Shown here piece by piece: positions 33,207-41,207 of a DNA stretch of 64,000 nt. The stretch spans positions 62,001 through 126,000 of the forward strand of contig JODP01000002.1 of NCBI GenBank assembly GCA_000719025.1, read 5' to 3'. The translations under genes and the position numbers were made by a program. The notes under the pieces were generated by a model. It did not search any database and was not told where the DNA came from. It worked only from the letters and a program-made list of their open reading frames with translations. The stretch comes from Kineosporia aurantiaca JCM 3230 (GTDB taxonomy: Bacteria > Actinomycetota > Actinomycetes > Actinomycetales > Kineosporiaceae). The first letter of the stretch is position 1, and each line of letters begins with the position of its first letter.

Positions 33207-34463
33207 GTGCTGCCCTTCCTGATCCCCGCCCTGCACTTCGGCAGCGAGGACCCCCTCGCTCCGGTCGACCGAGCGCCCTGGCACCACCACGCCCTCACCG
33301 AGGCGGCCTGTCGCGCCGAGGGCTGGACGGCTCCGGCCGCCACCGAATCCGCCTGGGCCACGGTCGGTGTCGATCTCTACAGCTATCACCCGGTCTGGCG
33401 GATGCAGGGCGGCCCGGACCGGTGGCGCACCGCCCGGCGTTCCAAAGCGACGCTGGACGCGTTGCATTTCGACGACCTGCCGGACACCGCGACGATCGAG
33501 GAGGTCTGGCACCGCATCCTCGGGGGAACACTGATCGGGCTGGACCTGGCCCGGGCCAACGAGGACGTGGCCGGCGCCCGTCACCTGGTCGGGGTGAGTT
33601 TGCATGCGGTGCAGGACTTTTACAGTCACAGCAGCTGGATCAACGCTCCCGAGCGCCGGCAGCACACCTGGCTCAGCACGTGGGACCGCACCCGGACCAC
33701 CGAAACCGCCCCCGTGGAGGTTCCGGGCGATCTGGTGACGGGCGGTTTCGCACAGGTGGACGGGGGCAACCCGCCGCATGGCGCAACCCGGATCACCGCC
33801 GCAGCATTGTTGCGCCTTCCGGCCATGGTGCTGACTCCAATGACGGACGCTCTCCGGCACCGGTTACGGTTGTCGGAGAGGCACTATCACTCACGGCTCC
33901 CCCGTGGCGTTCGTCAGGGCCAGCCGGTCGGGATCAACCTGGATTCCCGATGGCAGGCCCCGGCCGGGAGTGCCCAGCGACACGAGACCGGGGTTACCCC
34001 GGACGCATTGTTCGAGAGCGCCTATCATCTGGCCCTGACCGAGTCCCGTTTCTGGTTGCGTCTTCTGGCTGACCGGGCGGGACAGGACTTCTGGGCCGAG
34101 GTGCTCGGAGCCCCGGCCGAGCGCTGGACCGAGGCCTTCCAGCGCCCGGACGGCGGGCTCTACGACTTCATGGCGGCCGGTATCTACCCGCCCACCCAAG
34201 CCGACTCAGGCGCGTGGTTCCTGCGCGTCTCGCCGCTGGACCACCAGCGTCCTCTGCTCATCGAATTAACCATTAAATCCGGGACGATCGGGCCGCGGAC
34301 GCTTCCGGGCCGGTCGTTCACCATCGGCCCGGTCGACGCCCAGAGCCAGGTCCGGGTGGACGGACCGGCGCACGTCCGGGCCTTCCGGCGGGCGCCGACC
34401 GCGGTCTCCCGGGTCCTCGCCGAACGCGCCGAAGGGCCGGTCCCGGTGAATTCCCTGGACTAG
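33207..34463 (+). CDS. HET-C / zinc-dependent phospholipase C-like protein
   Basis: The 418-residue protein carries a motif pair reminiscent of the HET-C and S1-P1/phospholipase C-like fold: HHHALTEAACRAEGW near residue 26 and SLHAVQDFYSHSSWI near residue 131. The His and Asp residues could ligate zinc. A later helical region (ALFESAYHLALTESRFWLRLL) and a C-terminal beta domain (about 330-418) follow. No clear signal peptide is visible. GTG at 33207 has GAGG upstream. It starts 11 bases after the tetR stop, so it may belong to that operon. HET-C is known from fungal incompatibility; bacterial homologues are poorly characterised, and lipid binding or hydrolysis is inferred. Confidence 0.65.
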   Translation: MLPFLIPALHFGSEDPLAPVDRAPWHHHALTEAACRAEGWTAPAATESAWATVGVDLYSYHPVWRMQGGPDRWRTARRSKATLDALHFDDLPDTATIEEVWHRILGGTLIGLDLARANEDVAGARHLVGVSLHAVQDFYSHSSWINAPERRQHTWLSTWDRTRTTETAPVEVPGDLVTGGFAQVDGGNPPHGATRITAAALLRLPAMVLTPMTDALRHRLRLSERHYHSRLPRGVRQGQPVGINLDSRWQAPAGSAQRHETGVTPDALFESAYHLALTESRFWLRLLADRAGQDFWAEVLGAPAERWTEAFQRPDGGLYDFMAAGIYPPTQADSGAWFLRVSPLDHQRPLLIELTIKSGTIGPRTLPGRSFTIGPVDAQSQVRVDGPAHVRAFRRAPTAVSRVLAERAEGPVPVNSLD

Positions 34464-34472
34464 GGCTCCCTC

Positions 34473-36599
34473 TCAACGCGTCGAGCGGGAGCGGTGCAGC
34501 AGCCAGACGAAGTACGGCGCCCCGATGATCGCGGTCACCAGCCCGGCCGCGACCTCGGACGGCGCGATCACCGTCCGGCCGACCGTGTCGGCCAGGCACA
34601 CCACCACCGCGCCCAGAGCCACCGCGACCGGGACCGAACGCGCATGCCGACCCCCGGCCAGGGCCCGCGCAGCATGAGGAGCGACCAGGCCGACGAAGCC
34701 CAGCGCCCCCACTGCGCAGGCCGCAGCTGCAGTGAGAATCGCGGCGACAGCGCAGAATCCGATCCGGGCGGCGTCCAGGCGAACGCCGAGAATGCGGGGC
34801 ACGTCCTCGTCGAGGGCGATCAGGTCGAGGGTGCGCGAGCTGTACAGGGTCAGCGGCAGGGCGACCAACAGGGCGAGGATCACCGGGATGGCCTGGCTGC
34901 TGGGGCGCCCGTAGGTCGAGCCGGACAGCCAGGTCAGGGCCAGGTTGGTGTCCCACGGGGAGTAGATGACCACGATCAGCGTGGTCAGCGCGGTGGCGGC
35001 CGAACTCACCCCGATGCCGATCAGCACCAGGCGCTCGGAGGACAGCCCGCGCCCGGTCGCCCGGGTGCCGGTGGCCAGCCCGAGCACCAGCCCGAAGGTG
35101 AGCAGGGCGGCCACCGTGGCCAGGCCCATCATCGGCCAGACCCCGATGCCGGGCACCAGGACGACCGCCGCGACCGCCCCCGCCGAGGCGCCCGGCGTGA
35201 CCCCGAGCAGACCCGGCTCGGCCAGCGGGTTACGGCAGACCGCCTGAACGATCGCCCCGGCCAGGGCCAGGGCGGCCCCACCGGTCAACCCGGTCAGCAC
35301 CCGCGGCCAGCGCTGGTCCAGCACGAAGTTCACCTTCGGCCCGGCCTGCCCGCCCAGCCAGTTCAGCACGTCGCCGAGCAGCACCACCCGCTCGCCCAGC
35401 AGCAGACCGCTGACCACGGTGCCGATCAGGGCGAGAACCAGGACCACCCAGACACCGGCCACCCAGCGTCCGGAACGGACCGTGCCGTGCGCTCCTTGGG
35501 TGCCGGAACCGACCATGGCGCCCCGCAGCCGGCGGGCCAGCCAGACCAGCACCCCGGCGCCGGTCAGCGTGGTCACCACCCCGGTCGGGATGGCGATCGA
35601 GACGTCGTCGGCCAGGAACAGGCGCAGAAGGACGTCCGCGGAGACGACCACAAGCGCGCCGAGCACGCCGGACAGGGGCAACAGGAGCAGATGACGCCCG
35701 AGGCCCGGGAGCTTTCGGGCGATGGACCGGGCGGCGACGCCGGCGGTCAGACCGACGAACCCGATCGGCCCGGTCACGGTCACCGCGGTGGCGGCCAGCA
35801 GGACCGACAGGAGCACGGCGAGGAACCGGCTGCGCCGCACGTCGATGCCCAGCACCCGGGCCGAGTCGTCACCGAGGGCCAGCACGTCCAGCCGGTGGGC
35901 GAGCAGCAGCAGACCGGCCACCCCGAAGGCGATCAGCGGGATCGCCAGCCGCACTTGTTGTCCGCCGGACTGCACGGTGGTTCCGCTCTGCCAGGCGAAC
36001 AGGCCGGTGGTCTGGGTCTGGAACAGCATCAGCAGCACATAGCTGAGCGAGCTCAGGGCCAGCGCGATCGCCGACCCGGCCAGCACCAGGCGGGTCGGGC
36101 CACCGTCGCCGCCGTGCGCGACCAGCATCACCAGCCCGGCCGCGGCCAGGCCGCCGACGAAAGCGACCAGGCCACCGGTGTAGAAGGGCAGGCTGAGGCC
36201 GAACGCGGCGACCGCGACCACGCTCAGGTAGGCGCCGGCGTTGACCGCCAGCGTGTCCGGCGCGGCCAGCGGGTTGCGGGCGACCGACTGCAGCGCGACC
36301 CCGGCGATCCCGAGGGCGGCGCCGATCAGCAGCGCCGCGCCGAGGCGGGGGAAGCGGCTGGCGATCAGGACAGCGGTGGCGTCGGACTCGTCGTGGCCAC
36401 CTGGTACCGCGGCGCGTAGGAGTTCACCGACGCTGAGCTGGGCCGTGCCCTGGGTCAGGTGCACCAGACTGAGGATCAGCAGGAGAACCAGAAGGACGGC
36501 GAAAACACCGACCGCACCGAGGGTCCGGGCGGCGGACGCGGGCGACCCCGAAGACGCGGTCGGCGTCTCCGGGGCGGCCTTGATGCTGAGGTCGGACAT
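34473..36599 (-). CDS. Fused FecCD-type iron-siderophore permease
   Basis: The 708-residue protein contains two FecCD permease halves in one chain (about residues 25-350 and 370-708), an arrangement like FhuB. Each half has the ABC-permease coupling region (RNPLAAPDTLAVNAGAYL, RNPLAEPGLLGVTPGASAG) and the GFVGLTAGVAAR or GFVGLVAPHAAR segment. About 20 membrane helices are expected. It imports a ferric siderophore together with the ATPase and binding lipoprotein encoded just upstream. It is the last gene of the iron operon, starting 24 bases after the lipoprotein gene. Its 3' end faces the HET-C-like gene. Confidence 0.95.
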   Translation of the reverse strand: MSDLSIKAAPETPTASSGSPASAARTLGAVGVFAVLLVLLLILSLVHLTQGTAQLSVGELLRAAVPGGHDESDATAVLIASRFPRLGAALLIGAALGIAGVALQSVARNPLAAPDTLAVNAGAYLSVVAVAAFGLSLPFYTGGLVAFVGGLAAAGLVMLVAHGGDGGPTRLVLAGSAIALALSSLSYVLLMLFQTQTTGLFAWQSGTTVQSGGQQVRLAIPLIAFGVAGLLLLAHRLDVLALGDDSARVLGIDVRRSRFLAVLLSVLLAATAVTVTGPIGFVGLTAGVAARSIARKLPGLGRHLLLLPLSGVLGALVVVSADVLLRLFLADDVSIAIPTGVVTTLTGAGVLVWLARRLRGAMVGSGTQGAHGTVRSGRWVAGVWVVLVLALIGTVVSGLLLGERVVLLGDVLNWLGGQAGPKVNFVLDQRWPRVLTGLTGGAALALAGAIVQAVCRNPLAEPGLLGVTPGASAGAVAAVVLVPGIGVWPMMGLATVAALLTFGLVLGLATGTRATGRGLSSERLVLIGIGVSSAATALTTLIVVIYSPWDTNLALTWLSGSTYGRPSSQAIPVILALLVALPLTLYSSRTLDLIALDEDVPRILGVRLDAARIGFCAVAAILTAAAACAVGALGFVGLVAPHAARALAGGRHARSVPVAVALGAVVVCLADTVGRTVIAPSEVAAGLVTAIIGAPYFVWLLHRSRSTR

Positions 36600-36623
36600 G
36601 GTCAGCTACTGGTCAGCTTCTGG

Positions 36624-37652
36624 TCAGCTGAGCGCGGTGCCGGTGAGGTTCTTGACCACGGTGTCGATGTAGGCCTCGCCGGCCTTCGGGCCCCCGAACA
36701 TCCAGATCCCCGGGTCGACCGCCTTGACGTTGCCGGCCGCGACGAACGGCAGCTTCTTCCAGATCGCGTTCTTGCCCAGGGTGTCGACGAACGAGTCGGC
36801 GGTGATGTCGGCGACGTAAAGAAAGGTGCTGTCCGCGGTCTTCAGCTTGGTCAGCCCTTCGACGTCGGTGGTGGCCAGGCCGTAGTCCGGGTCACCGCCG
36901 GTGGTCCACTCGTTCTGCAGGCCGAGCTGGGCGGCGATCGAGCCGAGGAACGAGTTCGGGGTGTACATCCGGACGGTGACCGTGCCGGACTGCACCCAGC
37001 CGTCGGCCATGGTGAACGCGGCGCCGGTCTTGCCGGCCGCGGCCAGCGCGGCCTTGCCCGCGGTGACCCTGGCGTCGAACTCGGACAGCAGCGCGGTGGC
37101 CTGGTCCTCGGTGCCGGTGGCCTGGGCCAGCACGTTCACCGTCTTGCGCAGGTACCCGATCGGGTCGGTGCCGTCCGAGCCCTTCATCGCGATCACCGGC
37201 GCGATCTTCTCCAGCTGGCCGATCACCTTGTCGGTGGTGTCGGTGGTGACCACGATCAGGTCCGGGTCCAGCGCGCTGATCGCGTCCAGGCTGGGCGTTC
37301 CGCGCTGGCCGAGGTCGGGGGTGTCGGCGGGCAGCGGGACCACGGTGTCGTACTGGTTGTAGCCCTTGACGTCGGCCGCGCCGACCGGGGTGACGCCGAG
37401 CGAAAGCAGGTTCTCGGTCAGGCCCCACTCCAGCGACGCGACCTTGGTGGCCGGGGCGCCGAGCTTGACCGGGCCGCGCTCGTCGGTCACCGAGACCGGG
37501 CCGGAGGCAGCCGCACTGGTGGCCGCGGCACCCGCGTCGGAGGAGCTCGCGGAGGACTCGGTGGTCCCGCAGGCGGACAGCAGCAGCACGACGGCGGCCG
37601 CGCCGGCCGTGGCCAGTGAGGCGGTTCGCGCGCGGCGAAGGGCGGTGAACAT
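36624..37652 (-). CDS. Iron-siderophore binding lipoprotein
   Basis: The 342-residue protein starts with a signal peptide and lipobox (VVLLLSACG, Cys28) followed by a Ser/Ala-rich linker. The rest is a class III periplasmic-binding (Fhu/Fec) domain with VASLEWGLTENLLSLGVTPVG and ALDPDLIVVTTDTTDK. It should be lipid-anchored outside the membrane and deliver ferric siderophore to the fused permease. GAAGGA precedes the ATG. It is the middle gene of the operon. Confidence 0.95.
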   Translation of the reverse strand: MFTALRRARTASLATAGAAAVVLLLSACGTTESSASSSDAGAAATSAAASGPVSVTDERGPVKLGAPATKVASLEWGLTENLLSLGVTPVGAADVKGYNQYDTVVPLPADTPDLGQRGTPSLDAISALDPDLIVVTTDTTDKVIGQLEKIAPVIAMKGSDGTDPIGYLRKTVNVLAQATGTEDQATALLSEFDARVTAGKAALAAAGKTGAAFTMADGWVQSGTVTVRMYTPNSFLGSIAAQLGLQNEWTTGGDPDYGLATTDVEGLTKLKTADSTFLYVADITADSFVDTLGKNAIWKKLPFVAAGNVKAVDPGIWMFGGPKAGEAYIDTVVKNLTGTALS

Positions 37653-37691
37653 GGATGTCCTTCGGGTTGGTGGGAAAAACGCGTGAGGCGC

Positions 37692-38495
37692 TCAGGCCGG
37701 GCGCTGGGTGTGCCGGCCCTGCGGGTGGGTCCGGACCCGGCCGCGATCGTCGATGTCGACCTCGATCCGCAGCCCGTAGACCGCGCTGAGCAGGTCGGAC
37801 TCGAACACCTCGGCCGGGGTGCCGGTGGCCCGCACCACCCCGGAGTGCAGCAGCACCACGTGGTCGGCGACCGCCGCGGCCTGGTTCAGGTCGTGCAGCA
37901 CCACGCCCAGGGCGACCGCGTGCTGGTCGGCGAGATCGCGGATGATGTCGAGCGTTTCGATCTGGTAGCGCAGGTCGAGGAACGTGGTCGGCTCGTCCAG
38001 CAGCACCACCCCGGTGTCCTGGGCCAGGCAGGTGGCCAGCCAGACCCGCTGCAGTTCACCGCCGGAGAGCTCGTCCACCGGCCGCTCGGCCATCCCGGCG
38101 ACCCCGGTGAGTTCGAGAGCCCGGCGGACCACGGCGGGCCCGTCCGGATCGCCCGACCCGAACCGGCCGCGATAGGGATGACGGCCGTAGGCGACGACGT
38201 CCCGCACCCGGACCCCGCCCGGGGTGGGCCGGGACTGCGTGAGCAAGGTTACCCGGCGGGCGAATTCCCTCGGGTGAAGGCTCAGCGCATCGAGATCGTT
38301 GCCGAGCGTGATGCTTCCGGACCTGGGCGCGTGCAGCCGGGCGAGAGAGCGCAGCAACGTGGACTTCCCGGAACCGTTGGGCCCGATCAGTGCCGTCACC
38401 CGGCCGGCCCGCAGGTCAATGCGGGCGCCGTCCACGACGGTGCGCCCGTCGTAGCCCAGAATCAGGTCGGCCCCGGTCAGGGCAGGCTCAGCCAT
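37692..38495 (-). CDS. Iron-siderophore ABC transporter ATPase
   Basis: The 267-residue ATPase has Walker A GPNGSGKST, the Q-loop (LLTQSRP), the ABC signature LSGGELQRV, Walker B VVLLDEPT and the switch His in GVVLHDLNQ. It energises uptake through the downstream permease. ATG at 38495 is chosen. A GTG at 38507 would place the start directly against the iron box, and transcription may begin within the box. It is the first gene of the operon, under the site at 38508-38526. Confidence 0.94.
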   Translation of the reverse strand: MAEPALTGADLILGYDGRTVVDGARIDLRAGRVTALIGPNGSGKSTLLRSLARLHAPRSGSITLGNDLDALSLHPREFARRVTLLTQSRPTPGGVRVRDVVAYGRHPYRGRFGSGDPDGPAVVRRALELTGVAGMAERPVDELSGGELQRVWLATCLAQDTGVVLLDEPTTFLDLRYQIETLDIIRDLADQHAVALGVVLHDLNQAAAVADHVVLLHSGVVRATGTPAEVFESDLLSAVYGLRIEVDIDDRGRVRTHPQGRHTQRPA

Positions 38496-38507
38496 TGGCA
38501 CACTCAC

Positions 38508-38526
38508 ATAGGTGAGGCTAACCTAT
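38508..38526. promoter_or_regulatory. Iron box (IdeR/DmdR1 type)
   Basis: The 19-bp site ATAGGTGAGGCTAACCTAT matches the actinobacterial iron-box consensus TTAGGTTAGGCTAACCTAA at 16 of 19 positions. It lies directly before the siderophore ABC operon. Iron-bound IdeR/DmdR repressor should shut the operon off when iron is plentiful. Confidence 0.88.
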
Positions 38527-38748
38527 CTTTTGGCGGCCTCAGCGCCCGAGGGTCGCCCGAAAGCTGTGAGCCGCCTGTGAACCCTTCGCCGCCGGACCCG
38601 GTCACTCCCCCGCAATCCGCACCCTGGGGACACCGGGGGCCATTACACTCATCGCGCGTGACCCTCCCTGGCTCCGACACCCTCGGCGATCGCCCTGGCG
38701 AACCGCCGAACGGCGGCGCCCGGATCTGGGTGACGACTCTGGGACGAC

Positions 38749-40545
38749 ATGCCTGACCGCGAACACCCCCGGTACGAGCCCGGTTACGACCCCGGTTACG
38801 ACCCCGACCGGGCCCGGCGCGACCGCCACGACCAGTACCCCGACGATTACGCCAGGGATGAGTACGTCAGGGACGCGTACACCGACGACACTGTGCCGGG
38901 CCGGGATCCGTACGACACCCCGGAGGGTTACGACCATTACCGAGAAAGGCCTCGCGACCGCGGCGTACCGCAGTTCCCGGCCGGGCGCCGCGAGGAGTTC
39001 CTCGACCGCGACGACCGTCCGCTGAGCCGGCGGGCCCGGCGTCCGGGCGATGCGGGCCCCTTCGACACCGGCCGTCCCGGATCCCGCAGGTCCCAGCCCC
39101 ATCCCGGCGAGCCGGACCGGTCCCAACGCGACCGGTCCCAACTCGACTGGCCCGAACGCGACTGGTCCGAACGCGACTGGCCCGAATCGGCTGACCGGCC
39201 TGGACCAGCTCCGGCCCCCTGGACCTCCCCCGCTCCGCGAGGCGACGCCCGTCGTTACCCCCAGGACCCGTTTGCCGAGCCCGGCGCACCCGCGCGCCCA
39301 CGCGCGTCCTCAATTCCGGTCCCCGAAGCGCCCTCTCGACGCAGCAGTCCGCCCCCGGGCCGGGGCCGCGGATCCTCGTCGCAGCCTCCCATGCAGTCGT
39401 TCCGCCAGCCGAAAGGCCCGCCTCCAGGCCGCCGCCGGGCGATCATCATCGCCGCGAGCCTGGTCGTCATCCTGTTCGTCGGTGCGGTCACCTACGCCGC
39501 CGTGGGCCGCGGTCACTCGTCCGGTTCACCGTCGGTGGTGAACCCCGCAACGGAGATCAGCGCGGACCCGGGGTCCGACAGCGGCGCCAAGGCGGCGCAG
39601 AAGCCGGTGAAGACCACGGGCGCCGAGAAGAAGGTCAAACTCGGCCTGTTCCGCGGAACTTCGCCCTCCTTGATCAACCAGTTCAGCGACTGGCTGGGAC
39701 GCGACGTCCAGTACGCGGTGGACTACTCGACCCGGGCCACCTGGGCCCAGGTCTCCAATCCCAGCTACACGTTGGGCACCTGGGCCGGCAGCGACTACCG
39801 GATGGTCTACGGCGTGGTCATGCTGCCCACCCGGGACGACTCGGCGACGCTGGCGGCGGGCGCCGACGGCGACTACGACCACTACTTCAAGACGCTGGCC
39901 CAGAACCTGGTGGCACGCGGGCAGGGCGATGCGATCATCCGGCTGGCCTGGGAGTTCAATGTCAGCAAGGGGAACTGGTCGCTGACCGCGGCCGATCAGA
40001 AGGACTTCGTGGCCTACTGGCGGAACATCGTCACCGCGATGCGCTCGGTGGCCGGTGCGGAGAAGCTGCAGTTCGACTGGAACGTCAACAACGGCGGCGA
40101 GACCTACGACTCGACGATCTTCTACCCGGGTAACAAGTACGTCGACTACGTCGGTGTCGACGTCTACGACATCTCCTGGGATGCCGACGCCTATCCCTAC
40201 CCGGCCGGCTGCACCGGTGACTGCCAGCGCGCCCATCAGGAGGCGGCCTGGTCCAACATCCTCGGGGCGGGCTACGGGCTGGCTTTCTGGGCCGACTTCG
40301 CCCGGCTCAAGAAGAAACCTCTGTCGCTTCCGGAGTGGGGGCTGTGGGACCGCTCGGAGACCGACGGGCACGGCGGGGTGGACGATCCGTACTTCATCCA
40401 GCAGATGCACGACTTCATCGACGATCCGCGCAACAACGTGGCCTATCAGGCCTACTTCGACGTGAACCCGGACGACAAGGGCAAACACCAGCTGAGCGAA
40501 ATGCCGAAGGGGCAGGCCCGGTTCCGGAAGGTCTTCGGGCACTGA
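38749..40545 (+). CDS. Membrane-anchored GH26-like glycoside hydrolase
   Basis: The 598-residue protein starts with a long Asp/Arg/Tyr/Pro-rich cytoplasmic region (about 1-228) that contains five 15-bp-encoded DW/DR repeats. A single membrane helix follows (about 231-253, IIIAASLVVILFVGAVTYAA). The extracellular domain (about 290-598) has the two catalytic glutamates expected of GH26-type enzymes: Glu402 in RLAWEFN (acid/base) and Glu529 in LPEWGLW (nucleophile). Related enzymes cut beta-mannan or mixed glucans; the substrate is not certain. The position of the active domain outside the cell suggests surface polysaccharide work. A terminator hairpin begins at its stop codon. Confidence 0.88.
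   Translation: MPDREHPRYEPGYDPGYDPDRARRDRHDQYPDDYARDEYVRDAYTDDTVPGRDPYDTPEGYDHYRERPRDRGVPQFPAGRREEFLDRDDRPLSRRARRPGDAGPFDTGRPGSRRSQPHPGEPDRSQRDRSQLDWPERDWSERDWPESADRPGPAPAPWTSPAPRGDARRYPQDPFAEPGAPARPRASSIPVPEAPSRRSSPPPGRGRGSSSQPPMQSFRQPKGPPPGRRRAIIIAASLVVILFVGAVTYAAVGRGHSSGSPSVVNPATEISADPGSDSGAKAAQKPVKTTGAEKKVKLGLFRGTSPSLINQFSDWLGRDVQYAVDYSTRATWAQVSNPSYTLGTWAGSDYRMVYGVVMLPTRDDSATLAAGADGDYDHYFKTLAQNLVARGQGDAIIRLAWEFNVSKGNWSLTAADQKDFVAYWRNIVTAMRSVAGAEKLQFDWNVNNGGETYDSTIFYPGNKYVDYVGVDVYDISWDADAYPYPAGCTGDCQRAHQEAAWSNILGAGYGLAFWADFARLKKKPLSLPEWGLWDRSETDGHGGVDDPYFIQQMHDFIDDPRNNVAYQAYFDVNPDDKGKHQLSEMPKGQARFRKVFGH
39115..39189 (+). repeat. Five 15-bp tandem repeats in the GH26-like gene
   Basis: Five 15-bp units of the form GACTGGCCCGAACGC or GACCGGTCCCAACGC encode DRSQR, DRSQL, DWPER, DWSER and DWPES in the disordered cytoplasmic tail. 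Confidence 0.9.
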
Positions 40546-40562
40546 CCGGGATTCACCCGGTC
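40544..40562 (+). terminator. Hairpin at the stop of the GH26-like gene
   Basis: GACCGGG and CCCGGTC form a perfect 7-bp stem with a 5-base loop that begins within the stop codon. Confidence 0.65.
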
Positions 40563-40715
40563 GGCCGCAGCCGAAAGAGACCCGCGCCGCACGTAAAGTG
40601 ACGCTACACAGACGAAGAAGGCCCCCGAACGGAGCAGTCCGGACTTGAGGGTGACCATCGTTACCCGGAATGCATCTAGCTGTTGTCCGAGGCAACGGCG
40701 GCAGAATCAGGTCTT

Positions 40716-41207
40716 GTGACTGTCTTCGCCACCCCCGAGCCCACCTGGACCGCCATGGTCGCCGCTCTCGACGAGGACCCCTCGGACGAGGCCTGGGCAC
40801 TGAAACTGACCGTCCAGTGCCGCGACCACCTGCGGCACACGCTGACCCGGGCGGAGACGCCGGGGGTGAGCGTGAGCGCCTGGAACCGGGATCCGGGGAC
40901 CAAGTCACCCCAGCGGGCCGAGGGTCCGGGCAAGTCCTGGCGGACGGCTAAGGACACCGCGGGCGGCCCGAACGGGCCCAGCGGCACCTTCCTGCGCTGG
41001 CACGTGCTGCTCGGCGCGCTGATCGCGAAGGAGTTCGAGGACGCCGGCCGGGAGGCCCCGGCCTGGACCCGCAAGCTGGGCGCCCTGGACAAGGAGTGGG
41101 TGCTGCCGACCAAGGTCATGTCCGAGAACCAGGTCCGCCACAACGCCCCGGACTGGCTGGCGCAGCGCGGGATCTACATCAGCAAGGCCGATCTGGCGCT
41201 GGTCTGA
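40716..41207 (+). CDS. Hypothetical protein
   Basis: I do not recognise this 163-residue protein. It is hydrophilic, with a helical N-terminal part (TWTAMVAALDEDPSDEAWALK, CRDHLRHTLTRA). A Gly/Pro/Lys-rich middle (PGTKSPQRAEGPGKSWRTAK) leads to a second helical part (FLRWHVLLGALIAKEFEDAG). The closing VRHNAPDWLAQRGIYIS looks well formed. No membrane helix or signal is present. GTG at 40716 is chosen; a TTG at 40683 is possible. The reading frame overlaps the convergent thiD-tenA gene by 34 bases. It stands alone between the GH26 terminator and the thiamine genes. Confidence 0.65.
   Translation: MTVFATPEPTWTAMVAALDEDPSDEAWALKLTVQCRDHLRHTLTRAETPGVSVSAWNRDPGTKSPQRAEGPGKSWRTAKDTAGGPNGPSGTFLRWHVLLGALIAKEFEDAGREAPAWTRKLGALDKEWVLPTKVMSENQVRHNAPDWLAQRGIYISKADLALV

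Noticed and set aside
34494..36419. A 641-codon plus-strand frame opposite the FecCD permease
   Set aside because: It is rich in Gln, Gly, Asp and His with no motif and is the mirror of a membrane-protein gene.
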